A stretch of 64,000 nucleotides of DNA from Haloarchaeobius amylolyticus (GCF_026616195.1 NZ_JANHDH010000001.1:310001-374000), one strand, 5' to 3'. Positions 17,365 through 26,903 are shown, counted from the stretch's first letter. The notes: generated by a model from the sequence alone, not told the origin. Program-made: numbers and translations.

Positions 17365-17853
17365 ATGCCACAGGACGACACCAGCATCACGCGCCGGCGG
17401 CTGCTCGCCGGTGGCGCGGCGGCAGCAGCGTTCGGTCTGGCGGGCTGTCTCGGCGGCGATTCCCAGGTCGAACCCGAGCGCCCGAACGACGACGGCGAGG
17501 GCAGCCTCGGCGAGTTGCGGTGGATCCTCGAGGAGCAGTACTCGATGCAGGTGACGAGCATGACGTTCGGCGACGGCCGGGTCGACCTGACGTACCAGTC
17601 GCAGGCGACCTCCCGTGGCGAGTCCCGCGAGGAGATCGGCGCGGTCATCTCGGCGTACGGTCTCATCGTCGCCCACGACGGCCCCTCGGAGGTCCTGCGG
17701 GCGACCATCGAGGACCGCTTCGCCGAGCAGGCCACGTCCTACCAGATACAGGCCTCGTGGGTGAAGCGCTGGCGCAACGGCGACATGTCGGACTCGCTGG
17801 TGGCACAGCGGGTGTTCAACACGCGGACCTTCCCGAAGTCCGCGAGTCAGTAG
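17365..17853 (+). CDS. Tat-exported lipoprotein of unknown function
   Basis: A 162-residue protein. The start at 17365 places the twin-arginine motif TRRRLLAGG and lipobox LAGC (Cys near residue 29) at the N-terminus; an in-frame start 13 codons upstream would bury it. The mature part of about 130 residues is a soluble alpha/beta-like region (VTSMTFGDGRVDLTYQSQA) with no motif I recognise. It should be exported folded by Tat and lipid-anchored outside. It stands alone between idsA and gltX. Confidence 0.75.
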   Translation: MPQDDTSITRRRLLAGGAAAAAFGLAGCLGGDSQVEPERPNDDGEGSLGELRWILEEQYSMQVTSMTFGDGRVDLTYQSQATSRGESREEIGAVISAYGLIVAHDGPSEVLRATIEDRFAEQATSYQIQASWVKRWRNGDMSDSLVAQRVFNTRTFPKSASQ

Positions 17854-18092
17854 GCAGGAACCGGTGTGTCCGTGGCGAGTGCCAGTGCGAGCTGGCATCC
17901 CGAGTGTCGTACCATGGCGGCTCCCAGGTACGGTCCAGGCAACGACGGCGGCCGACGATGGTGGCGGACTGTCCCGACGATAGTGGCTCTCCCTGCGGTG
18001 TTCTCTCGATGCGGCCGGTGGCCGATGTCCCACGGCGACGACCCGCCGATACATCACGACTGTTTTGACGCCCCTCGCAGTACGTTCGGGTA

Positions 18093-19811
18093 ATGGACGA
18101 TACACTCCGCGAACAGGTCGAGGAGGAGGCAGAGAAACACGCCCTGTTCAACGCCATCAAGCACGAGAGCGAGGCGAACGTCGGCGCGGTCATGGGCCCG
18201 CTGATGGGCGAGAACCCCGAGTTCCGCCAGCACGGCGACGAGATCCCCGGCATCGTCGGGCAGGTCTGTGGCCGGGTCAACGGCCTCGACCACGCGGGCA
18301 AGCGAGAGCGACTGGGCGAACTCGCGCCCGAGATGCTCGAGGAACTCGACGCCGAGGACGAGGAGGACGACCGCGTGCTGGGCGACCTCCCGAACGTCGA
18401 GGCGTACGACCAGGTCCGGATGCGCTGTGCGCCGAACCCGAACGGCCCGTGGCACCTCGGCCACGCCCGGATGCCAGCCGTCATCGGGACGTACAAGGAG
18501 CTCTACGACGGCTGGTTCTGCGTCCGCTTCGACGACACCGACCCCGAGACGAAGCGCCCGGACCTCGACGCCTACGAGGGTATCCTCGAGGACGTCGAGT
18601 ACCTCGGCTTCGAGCCCGACGAGGTGTTCAAGGCGAGCGACCGCGTCGAGACCTACTACGACCACGCCCGCGAGCTCATCGAGATGGGCGGGGCGTACAC
18701 CTGCTCGTGCTCGGGTGAGGAGTTCTCCGAGCTGAAGAACAGCGGGAAGCCGTGCCCGCACCGCGACAAGGACCCCGAGACGACGATGGCCGAGTTCGAG
18801 GACATGGTGGCCGGGGAGTACTCCTCTGGTGACATGGTCCTGCGCGTGAAGACCGACATCGAGCACAAGAATCCCGCACTACGTGACTGGGTCGCCTTCC
18901 GGATGATCGACACGCCCCATCCCCGCGAAGAGGCCGAGGACTACCGCTGCTGGCCGATGCTCGACTTCCAGTCCGGCATCGACGACCACCTCGTCGGCAT
19001 CACCCACATCATCCGCGGCATCGACCTGCAGGACTCCGCCAAGCGCCAGCGCTTCCTCTACGACTACTTCGACTGGGAGTACCCCGAGGTCGTCCACTGG
19101 GGCCACGTCCAGGTCGACGCCTACGACATCAAGATGTCCACCTCGACCATCAAGCAGTACATCGACGAGGGCAAGCTCGACGGCTGGGACGACCCGCGCG
19201 CCCCGACCATCAAGAGCCTGCGCCGGCGGGGCATCCGCGGCGACGCCATCGTCGAGTCGATGCTCGAACTCGGCACCTCCACGAGCGACGTGGACCTCGC
19301 GATGTCGACGGTCTACTCCAAGAACCGCGACCACATCGACGACACCGCCGACCGCCAGTTCCTCGTCCGCGAGGGCACCGAACTCGGCATCCTCGGCGGT
19401 GCCCCGGAGGCCGGCCACCCGCCGGTCCACCCGGACCACGAGGACCGTGGCGACCGCGACATCCCGGTCGGGTCGGCCGTCCTCGTCGAGCCCGAGGACC
19501 TCCCCGAGCGCGAGGAGCGCATCTGGCTGAAGGGGCTCGGCTGCTTCCGGTACACGCGTGACGCCCTGCAGTACACCGGCGACGACATCGACGCGGTCCG
19601 CGAGGAGGGCGTCGACGTCATCCACTGGGTCCCCGCCGAGGACAACGTCCCGGTCGAACTCTGGACCATGGACGGCGTCGTCGAGGGCCACGCCGAACCC
19701 GGCTTCCGCGACCAGCCGGTCGACGCCATGGTGCAGTTCGAGCGCATCGGATTCGCCCGGGTCGACGCCCACGAGGACGACGGGTCCGTGGCGTACTTCG
19801 CGCACAAGTAG
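18093..19811 (+). CDS. gltX: Glutamyl-tRNA synthetase (archaeal type)
   Basis: A 572-residue class I synthetase. The N-terminal about 100 residues are the archaeal/eukaryotic GluRS extension. The HIGH-like motif is APNPNGPWHLGHARM near residues 112-126, and the KMSKS-like loop is DIKMSTSTI near 345-353. The C-terminal half is the beta-barrel anticodon-binding type of archaeal GluRS/GlnRS. In archaea without GlnRS it charges both tRNA-Glu and tRNA-Gln, with GatCAB or GatDE completing Gln; those are not in the window. Confidence 0.95.
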   Translation: MDDTLREQVEEEAEKHALFNAIKHESEANVGAVMGPLMGENPEFRQHGDEIPGIVGQVCGRVNGLDHAGKRERLGELAPEMLEELDAEDEEDDRVLGDLPNVEAYDQVRMRCAPNPNGPWHLGHARMPAVIGTYKELYDGWFCVRFDDTDPETKRPDLDAYEGILEDVEYLGFEPDEVFKASDRVETYYDHARELIEMGGAYTCSCSGEEFSELKNSGKPCPHRDKDPETTMAEFEDMVAGEYSSGDMVLRVKTDIEHKNPALRDWVAFRMIDTPHPREEAEDYRCWPMLDFQSGIDDHLVGITHIIRGIDLQDSAKRQRFLYDYFDWEYPEVVHWGHVQVDAYDIKMSTSTIKQYIDEGKLDGWDDPRAPTIKSLRRRGIRGDAIVESMLELGTSTSDVDLAMSTVYSKNRDHIDDTADRQFLVREGTELGILGGAPEAGHPPVHPDHEDRGDRDIPVGSAVLVEPEDLPEREERIWLKGLGCFRYTRDALQYTGDDIDAVREEGVDVIHWVPAEDNVPVELWTMDGVVEGHAEPGFRDQPVDAMVQFERIGFARVDAHEDDGSVAYFAHK

Positions 19812-19831
19812 GCGGTCTTCGCGGCTCTCTT

Positions 19832-20323
19832 CTACAGCAACACCGCGACGAGGAACCCGGCCAGCATCGAGACCGTCAGGAGCACCTGCACGACGATGCT
19901 GGCGAGGATACCGACCGTGGTGTAGGTGGCGGCACGGGCGGCGTGGTTCCGGTCGCCCTTCTGGTACAGCTCGACCGCGAAGACGGTGCCGGCGACGCCG
20001 AGGATGATGCCGATGGGTCCGGCGACGAACATGAGGACGAGCCCGGCGACCCCGGCCAGTGCCGTGGTCGTCCAGGAGGCGCCGCTGGCGCGGGTCGAGA
20101 CCACGTCCGCGAGCTGGTCGGCGGCGACAGCGAACAGGCCGACGAGGACGAGCGCGACGGCAGCGACGGTTCCGAGGCCGTCGGCGAACCACCAGTAGCC
20201 GGCCACGCCCGCGACCGAGACGAGGGGGCCGGGCATCGACGGGATGGCGCTCCCGACGATACCGACCACGAGGAGGGTCACGGCGGCGAGGAGGGCCGGG
20301 TCGATCGAACCGGTCGGTAGCAT
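19832..20323 (-). CDS. DUF456 family membrane protein
   Basis: A 163-residue integral membrane protein with about four or five hydrophobic segments and glycine-rich turns. The pattern SAIPSMPGPLVSVAG near residues 25-39 and DQLADVVSTRASGAS near 68-82, followed by GLVLMFVAGPIGIILG, matches the DUF456 family as I know it. Function unknown. Convergent with gltX, with 20 bp between the stops. Confidence 0.8.
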   Translation of the reverse strand: MLPTGSIDPALLAAVTLLVVGIVGSAIPSMPGPLVSVAGVAGYWWFADGLGTVAAVALVLVGLFAVAADQLADVVSTRASGASWTTTALAGVAGLVLMFVAGPIGIILGVAGTVFAVELYQKGDRNHAARAATYTTVGILASIVVQVLLTVSMLAGFLVAVLL

Positions 20324-20498
20324 GCGTGGTGGTACTCGCCTCTGCGAGATGACTCTTTCCCAGCGACGGGGCCGAACCCGGGCCGGTGAGTCCCCCGGTG
20401 ACCCCGGCCCCGAGACGGCCGCGAGGCAGGTGTGGCGGGTCGCCCCGACCCCTCACGCGCCCGAAAATCGCAGGCGAGCGTGGTTGTTCATGGACGTA

Positions 20499-20506
20499 GA
20501 TTTAAG
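20499..20506 (+). promoter_or_regulatory. TATA box of the etf operon
   Basis: GATTTAAG lies 24-31 nt before the ATG at 20530, predicting a leaderless transcript for the ferredoxin-etfB-etfA-etfC operon. Confidence 0.55.
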
Positions 20507-20529
20507 TTCCCGCCGTGGGTTGCCACTAG

Positions 20530-20865
<336 letters not shown>

Positions 20866-20871
20866 GCCACC

Positions 20872-21732
20872 ATGTCGCTGAACATCGCTGTGATGACGAA
20901 GGGGGTACCGGACTTCCGTGAGGGGCAGGTGTCGTTCGACGAGGACGGGCACCTCGAACGGGGGAAGACACCCACGGTGATGAACCCGAACGACAAGTTC
21001 GCCCTGCGGGCGGCCCTGCAGACGAAGGTCCGCCACGGCGGGAACGTGACGCTGCTGTCGATGGGGCCGCCCGGCTACGAGGGCATCCTCGAGGAGGGGA
21101 TGCGCGACGTGTACGCCGACGACCTCGTGCTGGTGTCGGACCGCGAGTTCGCGGCTGCGGACACGTGGGCGACCGCCATCACGCTCGGCACCGCCATGGA
21201 GCACATGGGCGAGATGCCGGACATCGTCTTCGCGGGCTTCAAGACCGCGGACGGGGAGACGGGCCACACCGGGCCCCAGACCTGCTGGTGCCTGGACTGG
21301 CCCATCGTGACCCACGTCATCTCGCTCGACATCGACGAGGAGGAGGGCACGCTCCGTGCCAAGCGACTCGTCGAGGGCGACGTCGACGAGATCGAGACCG
21401 TCGAGGCGCCGATGCCGTGTTTCGTCGTGACGGACCCGGACTTCGAGCCGAGCTACCGGCGGGCGGAACACCGGCTCCGGCTGAAGGACCTGCGCGAGGA
21501 GACGAAAGAGCGCGCGGAGAACTTCAAGGACCACCTGACGATGTGGGACCACGAGGAGCTGAACCTCGACCCGGACTACGTCGGCCTGGACGGCTCGCCG
21601 ACCATCGTCTCCTCCGTCGACCCCATCCCGAAGGCGCCCGCCGAGCGCGAGGCGACGATGGTGACACCGGAGGACGAGGAGGGTATGGAATCGGTCATGG
21701 AGGAACTGACGCCGTTCGTGGCGGGTGATTGA
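20872..21732 (+). CDS. etfB: Electron transfer flavoprotein beta subunit (EtfB/FixA)
   Basis: A 286-residue ETF small subunit. The N-terminus MSLNIAVMTKGVPDFREGQ, the MNPNDKFALRAAL stretch and the TADGETGHTGPQTCWCLDWP region belong to the FixA/EtfB group that works in a membrane complex. It pairs with EtfA to bind FAD, and AMP or a second FAD. It lies 6 nt after the ferredoxin stop and 2 nt before EtfA. Confidence 0.92.
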   Translation: MSLNIAVMTKGVPDFREGQVSFDEDGHLERGKTPTVMNPNDKFALRAALQTKVRHGGNVTLLSMGPPGYEGILEEGMRDVYADDLVLVSDREFAAADTWATAITLGTAMEHMGEMPDIVFAGFKTADGETGHTGPQTCWCLDWPIVTHVISLDIDEEEGTLRAKRLVEGDVDEIETVEAPMPCFVVTDPDFEPSYRRAEHRLRLKDLREETKERAENFKDHLTMWDHEELNLDPDYVGLDGSPTIVSSVDPIPKAPAEREATMVTPEDEEGMESVMEELTPFVAGD

Positions 21733-21734
21733 CG

Positions 21735-23414
21735 ATGCCTGAACTGGACCCAAACGACTACGACATCTCCGAACTCGGCCCCGCACTGAAGGACATCGAC
21801 GACGTCGAGGAACTGCGCGAGATACTGGCCGCCGAGGAGGCGGGCGAGGACCGCGTCGGCGCGAAGAAGCTCATCGAGAGCCGCATCGAGAAGTTCGAGG
21901 ACGACGGCGAGGCGGTCGACGCGGACGAACTCGACCCGACCGAGATGAGCGTCGCGGACGTCGGGAACGCGGTGCGTGACATCGAGGAGGTCGCCCAGCT
22001 CGAATCGCTGCTCGAACGCGAGGAGGCGGGCGAGGACCGCGACAGCGCGAAGAAGCTCATCCGCAAGCGCATCGACGACCTCTCCGAGAGCGAGGAGGAG
22101 GAGGGCGAACCGGAGGCCGACCTCCCGCCAGAGGAGAAGTACCCCGAACTCGACCACCCGACCGCGGACAAGCGCCACGTCCGGGCCATCGAGGACGGCA
22201 CCTACCAGGACATGTGGGTGTACTGCGAGACCCAGCGCGGCGAACTGCTGGACGTCTCCCGCGAGATGCTCGGCAAGGCCCGCCAGCTGATGGACGACTA
22301 CAACGAGGACTACGACGAGGAGGAACGCGTCGTCGCGGTCCTCATCGGCGACGACGTCGAGCGCCTCGCCGACGAGTGCATCGCGCTCGGTGCCGACGTG
22401 GTCGTCTACAAGGAGGACGACCGGCTGGAGCGCTTCCGGCACAAGGCGTTCACCGAGATCTTCTGTGACATGGCCCGCTGGGGCGGCGACCCCGGCGAGG
22501 GCAACCCCGAGGAGAGCGACTGGCGGGACTACGACGAGCCCCGGTACGTCCTCTTCCCGGCGACGAACAACGGCCGCGACCTCTCCGCGCTGGTCCAGGG
22601 CGAACTCGACTCCGGGCTGGCCTCGGACTGCTCTGGACTGTACATCGAGAGCGCCGAGATATCCAACCCGGTGAAGACCGGCAAGCCGGGGACGACGAAG
22701 ACGTTCGAGCGCATCCTGCACATGAAGCGCCCGGACTTCTCCGGGTTCGAGTACTCGACCATCCTCTGCATCGACAACCCGCACCGGGACTTCCACCCGC
22801 AGGGTGGCTCCGTCATCCCGGGCAGTTTCGAGATACCCGACCCCGACGAGAGCCGCGAGGGCGAGGTCATAGAGCGCGACACCGACCTCTCGGACGACTG
22901 GTTCCGCGTCGACGTCCAGGAGGCCGACGTGCTCGACAGCGGCGTCGACCTCACCGGCCACGAGGTCATCGTGGCCATGGGCCGCGGCATCGGGGACGAC
23001 CCGACCCGCGGCATGGAACTGGGCATGGAACTCGCCGACTGCTTCGAGGACGCCGACCTGGGCGTCACCCGTGGCATCGTCACGGGGTCGTACCAGTTCG
23101 ACGGCCACGTCGAGCAGTACACCCACGAGGAGCGCCAGATCGGCGAGACCGGCCAGATCGTCGAACCACAGCTGTACATCGCCGCCGGCATCTCGGGGGC
23201 GGTCCAGCACAAGGTCGGCATGGACGAATCGGACACCATCATCGCCATCAATACCGATCCGGACGCGCGTATCCGGGACTTCTCCGACTACTTCATCGAA
23301 GGAGACCTCTTCGACGTGTTACCACGACTCATCGAAGCCGCCAAGACCGGAGAGCTGAGTGCCGCCGTCGCGAACACCGCCGTCGCCGGTGCCGGAGGTG
23401 ACGACGATGACTGA
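21735..23414 (+). CDS. etfA: Electron transfer flavoprotein alpha subunit (EtfA/FixB) with duplicated N-terminal module
   Basis: A 559-residue ETF large subunit, against about 320 residues in most families. The ETF body starts near residue 150 (DMWVYCETQRGELLDVSREMLGKARQL) and has the C-terminal FAD domain: VIVAMGRGIGDDP, GSYQFDGHVEQYTHEERQIG, and LYIAAGISGAVQHKVGM, then AINTDPDARI. Residues about 11-53 and 71-115 are two copies of a charged helical unit that share the motifs EEAGEDR and AKKLI. A linker of Glu residues follows. The ATG at 21735 is preferred to a TTG two codons earlier. It overlaps EtfC by 8 nt. Confidence 0.92.
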   Translation: MPELDPNDYDISELGPALKDIDDVEELREILAAEEAGEDRVGAKKLIESRIEKFEDDGEAVDADELDPTEMSVADVGNAVRDIEEVAQLESLLEREEAGEDRDSAKKLIRKRIDDLSESEEEEGEPEADLPPEEKYPELDHPTADKRHVRAIEDGTYQDMWVYCETQRGELLDVSREMLGKARQLMDDYNEDYDEEERVVAVLIGDDVERLADECIALGADVVVYKEDDRLERFRHKAFTEIFCDMARWGGDPGEGNPEESDWRDYDEPRYVLFPATNNGRDLSALVQGELDSGLASDCSGLYIESAEISNPVKTGKPGTTKTFERILHMKRPDFSGFEYSTILCIDNPHRDFHPQGGSVIPGSFEIPDPDESREGEVIERDTDLSDDWFRVDVQEADVLDSGVDLTGHEVIVAMGRGIGDDPTRGMELGMELADCFEDADLGVTRGIVTGSYQFDGHVEQYTHEERQIGETGQIVEPQLYIAAGISGAVQHKVGMDESDTIIAINTDPDARIRDFSDYFIEGDLFDVLPRLIEAAKTGELSAAVANTAVAGAGGDDDD

Positions 23415-25074
23415 TCGAGAGCACTACGAGGCCGTCGTCGTCGGGGCCGGTCCCGGTGGCGCCGCGGCCGCGGCCCGGCTCGCCGACCACGGCGTCGAGA
23501 CCCTGGTGCTGGAACGCGGCGTCGACGCCGGTTCGAAGAACGTCTCCGGCGGGCTCATCTACGCCGAGCGGTCCGCGCCGTACACCATCGACGACCTGTT
23601 CCCGGGCTTCCGCGAGGAGGCCGCCGAGCGCGAGATAACCGACTACTACATGGACAACCTCGCGGACGGGAAGGTCAAGACGGTCGACCTGACGCCGCTG
23701 CACGAGAACGACACGCTGTGGTGTGACGCGGTCCTCAGGCGGAAGATGGACTCCTGGCTCGCCGAGCGCGTCCACGAGAAGTGCCGCGAGACCGGCGGTG
23801 GCCTGCTGACCGAGGTCAGGGTCAACGGCCTCTTGCGGGAGAACGGCGAGATCATCGGCGTCACCTGCGACGAACTCGACGACATCGAGGCCGACATCGT
23901 CGTGGCGGCCGACGGCGTGAACTCCGAACTCGCCCGCGAGGCCGGCCTGATGGACTGGGAGGACCCCGACGAGTACTTCCAGGGCGTCAAGGCCGTCGTC
24001 GACCTGCCGGAGGGTCACATCGAGGAGACCTTCGACATCGGCGAGGAGGAGGGCGTCGCCCGCCTGTTCTCCGGCGACCTGTTCCAGGGCGTCCGGGGCG
24101 GCGGGTTCATGTACACCAACGAGGACACGCTCTCCATCGGGACCGTGTTCCACCTGGACAGCATCGCCGCGGAGCGCGCCGAGCCGCAGGAACTGCTCGA
24201 CGCGTTGCTCACGCACCCGCACATGGGCCAGTGGCTCCCCGACGAGTACGTCGAGCTGGAGTACTCCGCGAAGCTCGTGCCCGACTCGAAGAAGGCGGCG
24301 CTGAAGAGCCCGCACCGCGACCGCCTGCTGGTCGTCGGCGACGCCGCCGGCCAGATGCAGGCACAGGGGCCCATCATCAAGGGGATGAACCACGCGGTCA
24401 CCGCGGGCGCACTCGCGGCCGACGCCTTCGTCACGGCGAAGGGTCGCTCCGGCGTCACGGCCGGCCAGCGATACACCCAGATGCTCGAACGCGAGGGCGT
24501 GATGGACAAGCTCCGCCCCAGCTCCTACGAGATGACCCGGCCGGTCACCGAGAACGACACGCTGGCGAACGTCATGGAGGCGGTCGCGAAGTCGCCCGTC
24601 GGCAAGGCCGCGCTCGGGCTCGGCATCACCGAGTCCATCGTCAAGCGTGCGTTCAACTCCCCGCGGATGATGAGCATGCTGCCGGACATCCGGCCGGCGT
24701 ACGTCACCATCCCCGTCCTGCTGGCGAAGACCCAGGGCGTCAGGGTCGAGAGCGAGAACGCCATCGAGACGCCGAGCCTCGAGGAGCGCATCGGTGACCT
24801 GACCTACGACACCGACATCGGCAACCCGCACATCACGCTGGAGGACGAGTCCTTCGCGGCCAGCGGGACCGCCGTCACGGCCTGTCCGGTCTCCGCCGAG
24901 GGCTTCGGTGGGGGCTGCTACCGCGCCGAGACGGTGAAGACGAACGGCTCCGAGGAGAAACTCGTCAGCCTCGACACGCAGCCCTGCGTCGAGTGCGGGA
25001 CCTGTGCCGTGGTCGCCGACACCCACTGGGAGCACCCGCGCGGCGGGAAGGGCGTCGAGTACAGGCAGGGATGA
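23407..25074 (+). CDS. etfC: ETF:quinone oxidoreductase-like flavoprotein (EtfC/FixC) with C-terminal Fe-S domain
   Basis: A 555-residue FAD protein. The FAD-binding motif VVGAGPGGAAAAARLADHG is near residues 11-29; GSKNVSGGLIYAE, VVAADGVNS and VVGDAAGQMQAQGPIIKGMNH follow, typical of the FixC/ETF-QO family. The last about 80 residues carry cysteines in TACPVSAEG, GGGCYRAE and QPCVECGTCAVV, the 4Fe-4S pattern of ETF-QO. Bacterial FixC usually lacks it and relies on FixX. It would deliver electrons to menaquinone at the membrane. Start 23407 overlaps EtfA; the stop overlaps the next gene (ATGA). Confidence 0.9.
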   Translation: MTDREHYEAVVVGAGPGGAAAAARLADHGVETLVLERGVDAGSKNVSGGLIYAERSAPYTIDDLFPGFREEAAEREITDYYMDNLADGKVKTVDLTPLHENDTLWCDAVLRRKMDSWLAERVHEKCRETGGGLLTEVRVNGLLRENGEIIGVTCDELDDIEADIVVAADGVNSELAREAGLMDWEDPDEYFQGVKAVVDLPEGHIEETFDIGEEEGVARLFSGDLFQGVRGGGFMYTNEDTLSIGTVFHLDSIAAERAEPQELLDALLTHPHMGQWLPDEYVELEYSAKLVPDSKKAALKSPHRDRLLVVGDAAGQMQAQGPIIKGMNHAVTAGALAADAFVTAKGRSGVTAGQRYTQMLEREGVMDKLRPSSYEMTRPVTENDTLANVMEAVAKSPVGKAALGLGITESIVKRAFNSPRMMSMLPDIRPAYVTIPVLLAKTQGVRVESENAIETPSLEERIGDLTYDTDIGNPHITLEDESFAASGTAVTACPVSAEGFGGGCYRAETVKTNGSEEKLVSLDTQPCVECGTCAVVADTHWEHPRGGKGVEYRQG

Positions 25075-25448
25075 GTTCGACCGTGCCGGACGAGCGCGGC
25101 GGCGTCGCGACCCGCGTCGACGAACTCGAGGCGGCGGTCGCACGCGCTGAGGACGCGTTCGAGCCGCCGGAGGAGCCCGAGGTGCGCGCGAAGCGTTACT
25201 GCCGCGAGGGCGTCGGCCCGACGGTCGTGCTCTACGTCGACTGCCGGACCGGCGGCCCGGAGCTGCCGGCGGCCCAGTGCAGCCGGCTCGAATCGATACT
25301 GAACCGCTGGCTCGAACTGTACGCGAACTGCTACGGGGTCGAGTTGAACACGACGTTCGCGCTCCGGACGGCTGCAGAGGTGCTCGTCGAGACGCACAAC
25401 GCGGTCGACGTGGCACAGTTGCTGACGACGGTGCCGGACCGGCACTGA
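25071..25448 (+). CDS. Uncharacterised protein coupled to the etf operon
   Basis: A 125-residue soluble protein I do not recognise. The start at 25071 overlaps the EtfC stop as ATGA, which argues for translation coupling. It has an acidic N-terminal helix (RVDELEAAVARAEDAFEPPEE), a central beta part (GPTVVLYVDCRTGG) and helical sequence with cysteines near residues 44, 62, 72 and 86. Its place as the last operon member suggests a role connected with ETF assembly or use; this is inference only. Confidence 0.7.
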   Translation: MSSTVPDERGGVATRVDELEAAVARAEDAFEPPEEPEVRAKRYCREGVGPTVVLYVDCRTGGPELPAAQCSRLESILNRWLELYANCYGVELNTTFALRTAAEVLVETHNAVDVAQLLTTVPDRH

Positions 25449-25517
25449 CCGCGGTCCCTATTCTCTTCTGAGAAATCAGGGTGCTGTTCATTCTGGTCGC
25501 GTCCCTCTGTGGACGTG

Positions 25518-25931
25518 ATGACCGCAGTCGAGACCATCGAGCGAGTGCGGGTGTTCGTCCTGTTGTTGCTCGCGATGGCGTCCTTCGGCTTCGTGCTCTC
25601 GCAGGTGGTCCCCGAGGGCTGGCTCGTGGTCCCGGTGACCATCGGGCTCTCGTTCGGGACCGTCTTCGTCTGGGAGCGCCGGCGGCTCCGCACGATGCCG
25701 GAACTGGTGCGCCCGATGACGCCCGAAGAACGCCTCGAGTACGTCGAGACGACCCTGGACTCGTGGACGACGTTCGTCTGGCTGGTCGTCCTCTTCGTCG
25801 CCTACACCCTCGTCCTGATGACGGTGACGATACAGGGAGTGCTGGTCTTCGGCGGCGCCCTGGTCCTCTCGTTCGGGACCGTCTTCTTCTGGATCCGACG
25901 GCAGGTCGGGCCCGCGAGCGTCGAGGGGTGA
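25518..25931 (+). CDS. Small four-helix membrane protein, unknown function
   Basis: A 137-residue protein built as two hydrophobic hairpins: segments near residues 9-26, 30-48, 82-99 and 102-121. The phrase LSFGTVFxWxRR occurs twice (SFGTVFVWERRR and SFGTVFFWIRRQ), so the two halves look like an internal duplication. The centre (TMPELVRPMTPEERLEYVE) is polar. The ATG at 25518 is chosen over in-frame GTGs at 25509 and 25515. I recognise no family. Confidence 0.65.
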   Translation: MTAVETIERVRVFVLLLLAMASFGFVLSQVVPEGWLVVPVTIGLSFGTVFVWERRRLRTMPELVRPMTPEERLEYVETTLDSWTTFVWLVVLFVAYTLVLMTVTIQGVLVFGGALVLSFGTVFFWIRRQVGPASVEG

Positions 25932-25965
25932 CGGGTATCGAATCCTCGAACCTACCCGAACAACC

Positions 25966-25973
25966 ATTAAGTA
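25966..25973 (+). promoter_or_regulatory. TATA box of the HTH-GNAT gene
   Basis: ATTAAGTA, preceded by a purine-rich CGAACAACC (BRE-like), lies 23-30 nt before the ATG at 25996. A leaderless transcript is predicted. Confidence 0.55.
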
Positions 25974-25995
25974 CAGTGCCGTGGTATCACTACCC

Positions 25996-26730
25996 ATGAA
26001 ACTCACTGACAAACTGAGCTTCGACCACGAGGACCGGCGCGAACTCTACGAGTACGTCGAGAGCCACGGGACGGTAAAGCGAAAGGAGGTCGAGCAGGCC
26101 CTGAAGATGGACCCGCGGGCGGTCCGCCACCACGTCGCCATCCTGAAGCGCGACGGCTACCTGACCGACGAGGGCGGCGTCCTGAAGGTCGCCTTCGAGG
26201 ACGAGGCCGCCGCCGAGGAGCACGTCAGCGACGAGGTGGAGTTCGTCATCCGGCAGGCCCACCAGTCCGACCTCTCCGGGCTCATCGGCGCCATCCGGCA
26301 CGTCGCCGACGAGGGGACCTACATCGAGGCCGAGGAGGTCGCGGACATCCTCGACCACGAGGAGGTACTGTTACGACACAACGAGATCGAATCGCGGATG
26401 TTCTTCGTCGCGACCGTGGACGAGGACGTGGTCGGCTGGGTCCACATCCGGGTGCCGGAACTGTCGAAGCTCCACCACACCGCCGAGTTGACCGTCGGCG
26501 TGCTCGGGGAGTACCGCGACCACGACATCGGCAGCCACCTGCTGGAGCGCGGCGTCAACTGGGCCAAGCGCAACGGGTACGAGAAGCTCTACAACAGCGT
26601 CCCGGCGACCAACGAGGGCGCCATCCAGTTCCTCGAGAAGCACGGCTGGGAGACCGAGGCCGTCCGCGAGGACCACTACAAGATGGACGGCGACTACGTC
26701 GACGAAGTGATGATGGCGGTGCGGCTGTAG
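25996..26730 (+). CDS. HTH-domain GNAT family N-acetyltransferase
   Basis: A 244-residue two-domain protein. Residues about 10-65 form a winged helix (RRELYEYVESHGTVKRKEVEQAL, then VRHHVAILKRDGYL). From residue about 77 a GNAT domain follows: FVIRQAHQSDL at its start, ELTVGVLGEYRDHDIGSHLLERG as the acetyl-CoA loop, and the NEGAIQFLEKHGWE end motif. DNA-binding plus acetyltransfer in one chain suggests a regulator or an enzyme with autoregulation; the substrate is unknown. The start at 25996 fits the TATA distance better than an upstream in-frame start. Confidence 0.82.
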   Translation: MKLTDKLSFDHEDRRELYEYVESHGTVKRKEVEQALKMDPRAVRHHVAILKRDGYLTDEGGVLKVAFEDEAAAEEHVSDEVEFVIRQAHQSDLSGLIGAIRHVADEGTYIEAEEVADILDHEEVLLRHNEIESRMFFVATVDEDVVGWVHIRVPELSKLHHTAELTVGVLGEYRDHDIGSHLLERGVNWAKRNGYEKLYNSVPATNEGAIQFLEKHGWETEAVREDHYKMDGDYVDEVMMAVRL

Positions 26731-26741
26731 ACCGGTCGGCG

Positions 26742-26903
26742 TCAGGGCCACTCCGACTCTTTTCCGTCGAGGGGTTCGGTGACGACCCCGTCTTGCTGTC
26801 CGAGGCTTCGAGCGTGCGCCACGCAGACGTTCCGGTCCTCGTCCCACGGGACGTGCAGCCTGACCGCCGCCTCGCGGTCGCAGTCCGGTTCGGAACACTC
26901 CAT
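26742..26903 (-). CDS. 53-residue zinc-finger-like microprotein
   Basis: A short gene found by reading the minus strand of this gap. It reads MECSEPDCDREAAVRLHV..., with Cys at 3, 8 and 27 and His at 30 (CVAH), enough for one zinc site, and ends GKESEWP then stop. The third codon position is rich in G/C, as in true genes here. It sits 31 nt upstream of the end of the histidine kinase gene region's neighbour strand and converges with the HTH-GNAT gene. It resembles the many cysteine-bearing microproteins of haloarchaea. Function unknown. Confidence 0.65.
   Translation of the reverse strand: MECSEPDCDREAAVRLHVPWDEDRNVCVAHARSLGQQDGVVTEPLDGKESEWP

Noticed and set aside
17854-18092. Possible small gene between the Tat lipoprotein and gltX
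   Set aside because: Short plus-strand frames exist, but they lack coding-like third positions, a promoter and any known motif. I see nothing supportable in this 239-bp gap.
20324-20529. Possible gene in the gap before the etf operon
   Set aside because: Open frames are short and Arg/Pro-rich. Only the TATA box of the operon can be supported.
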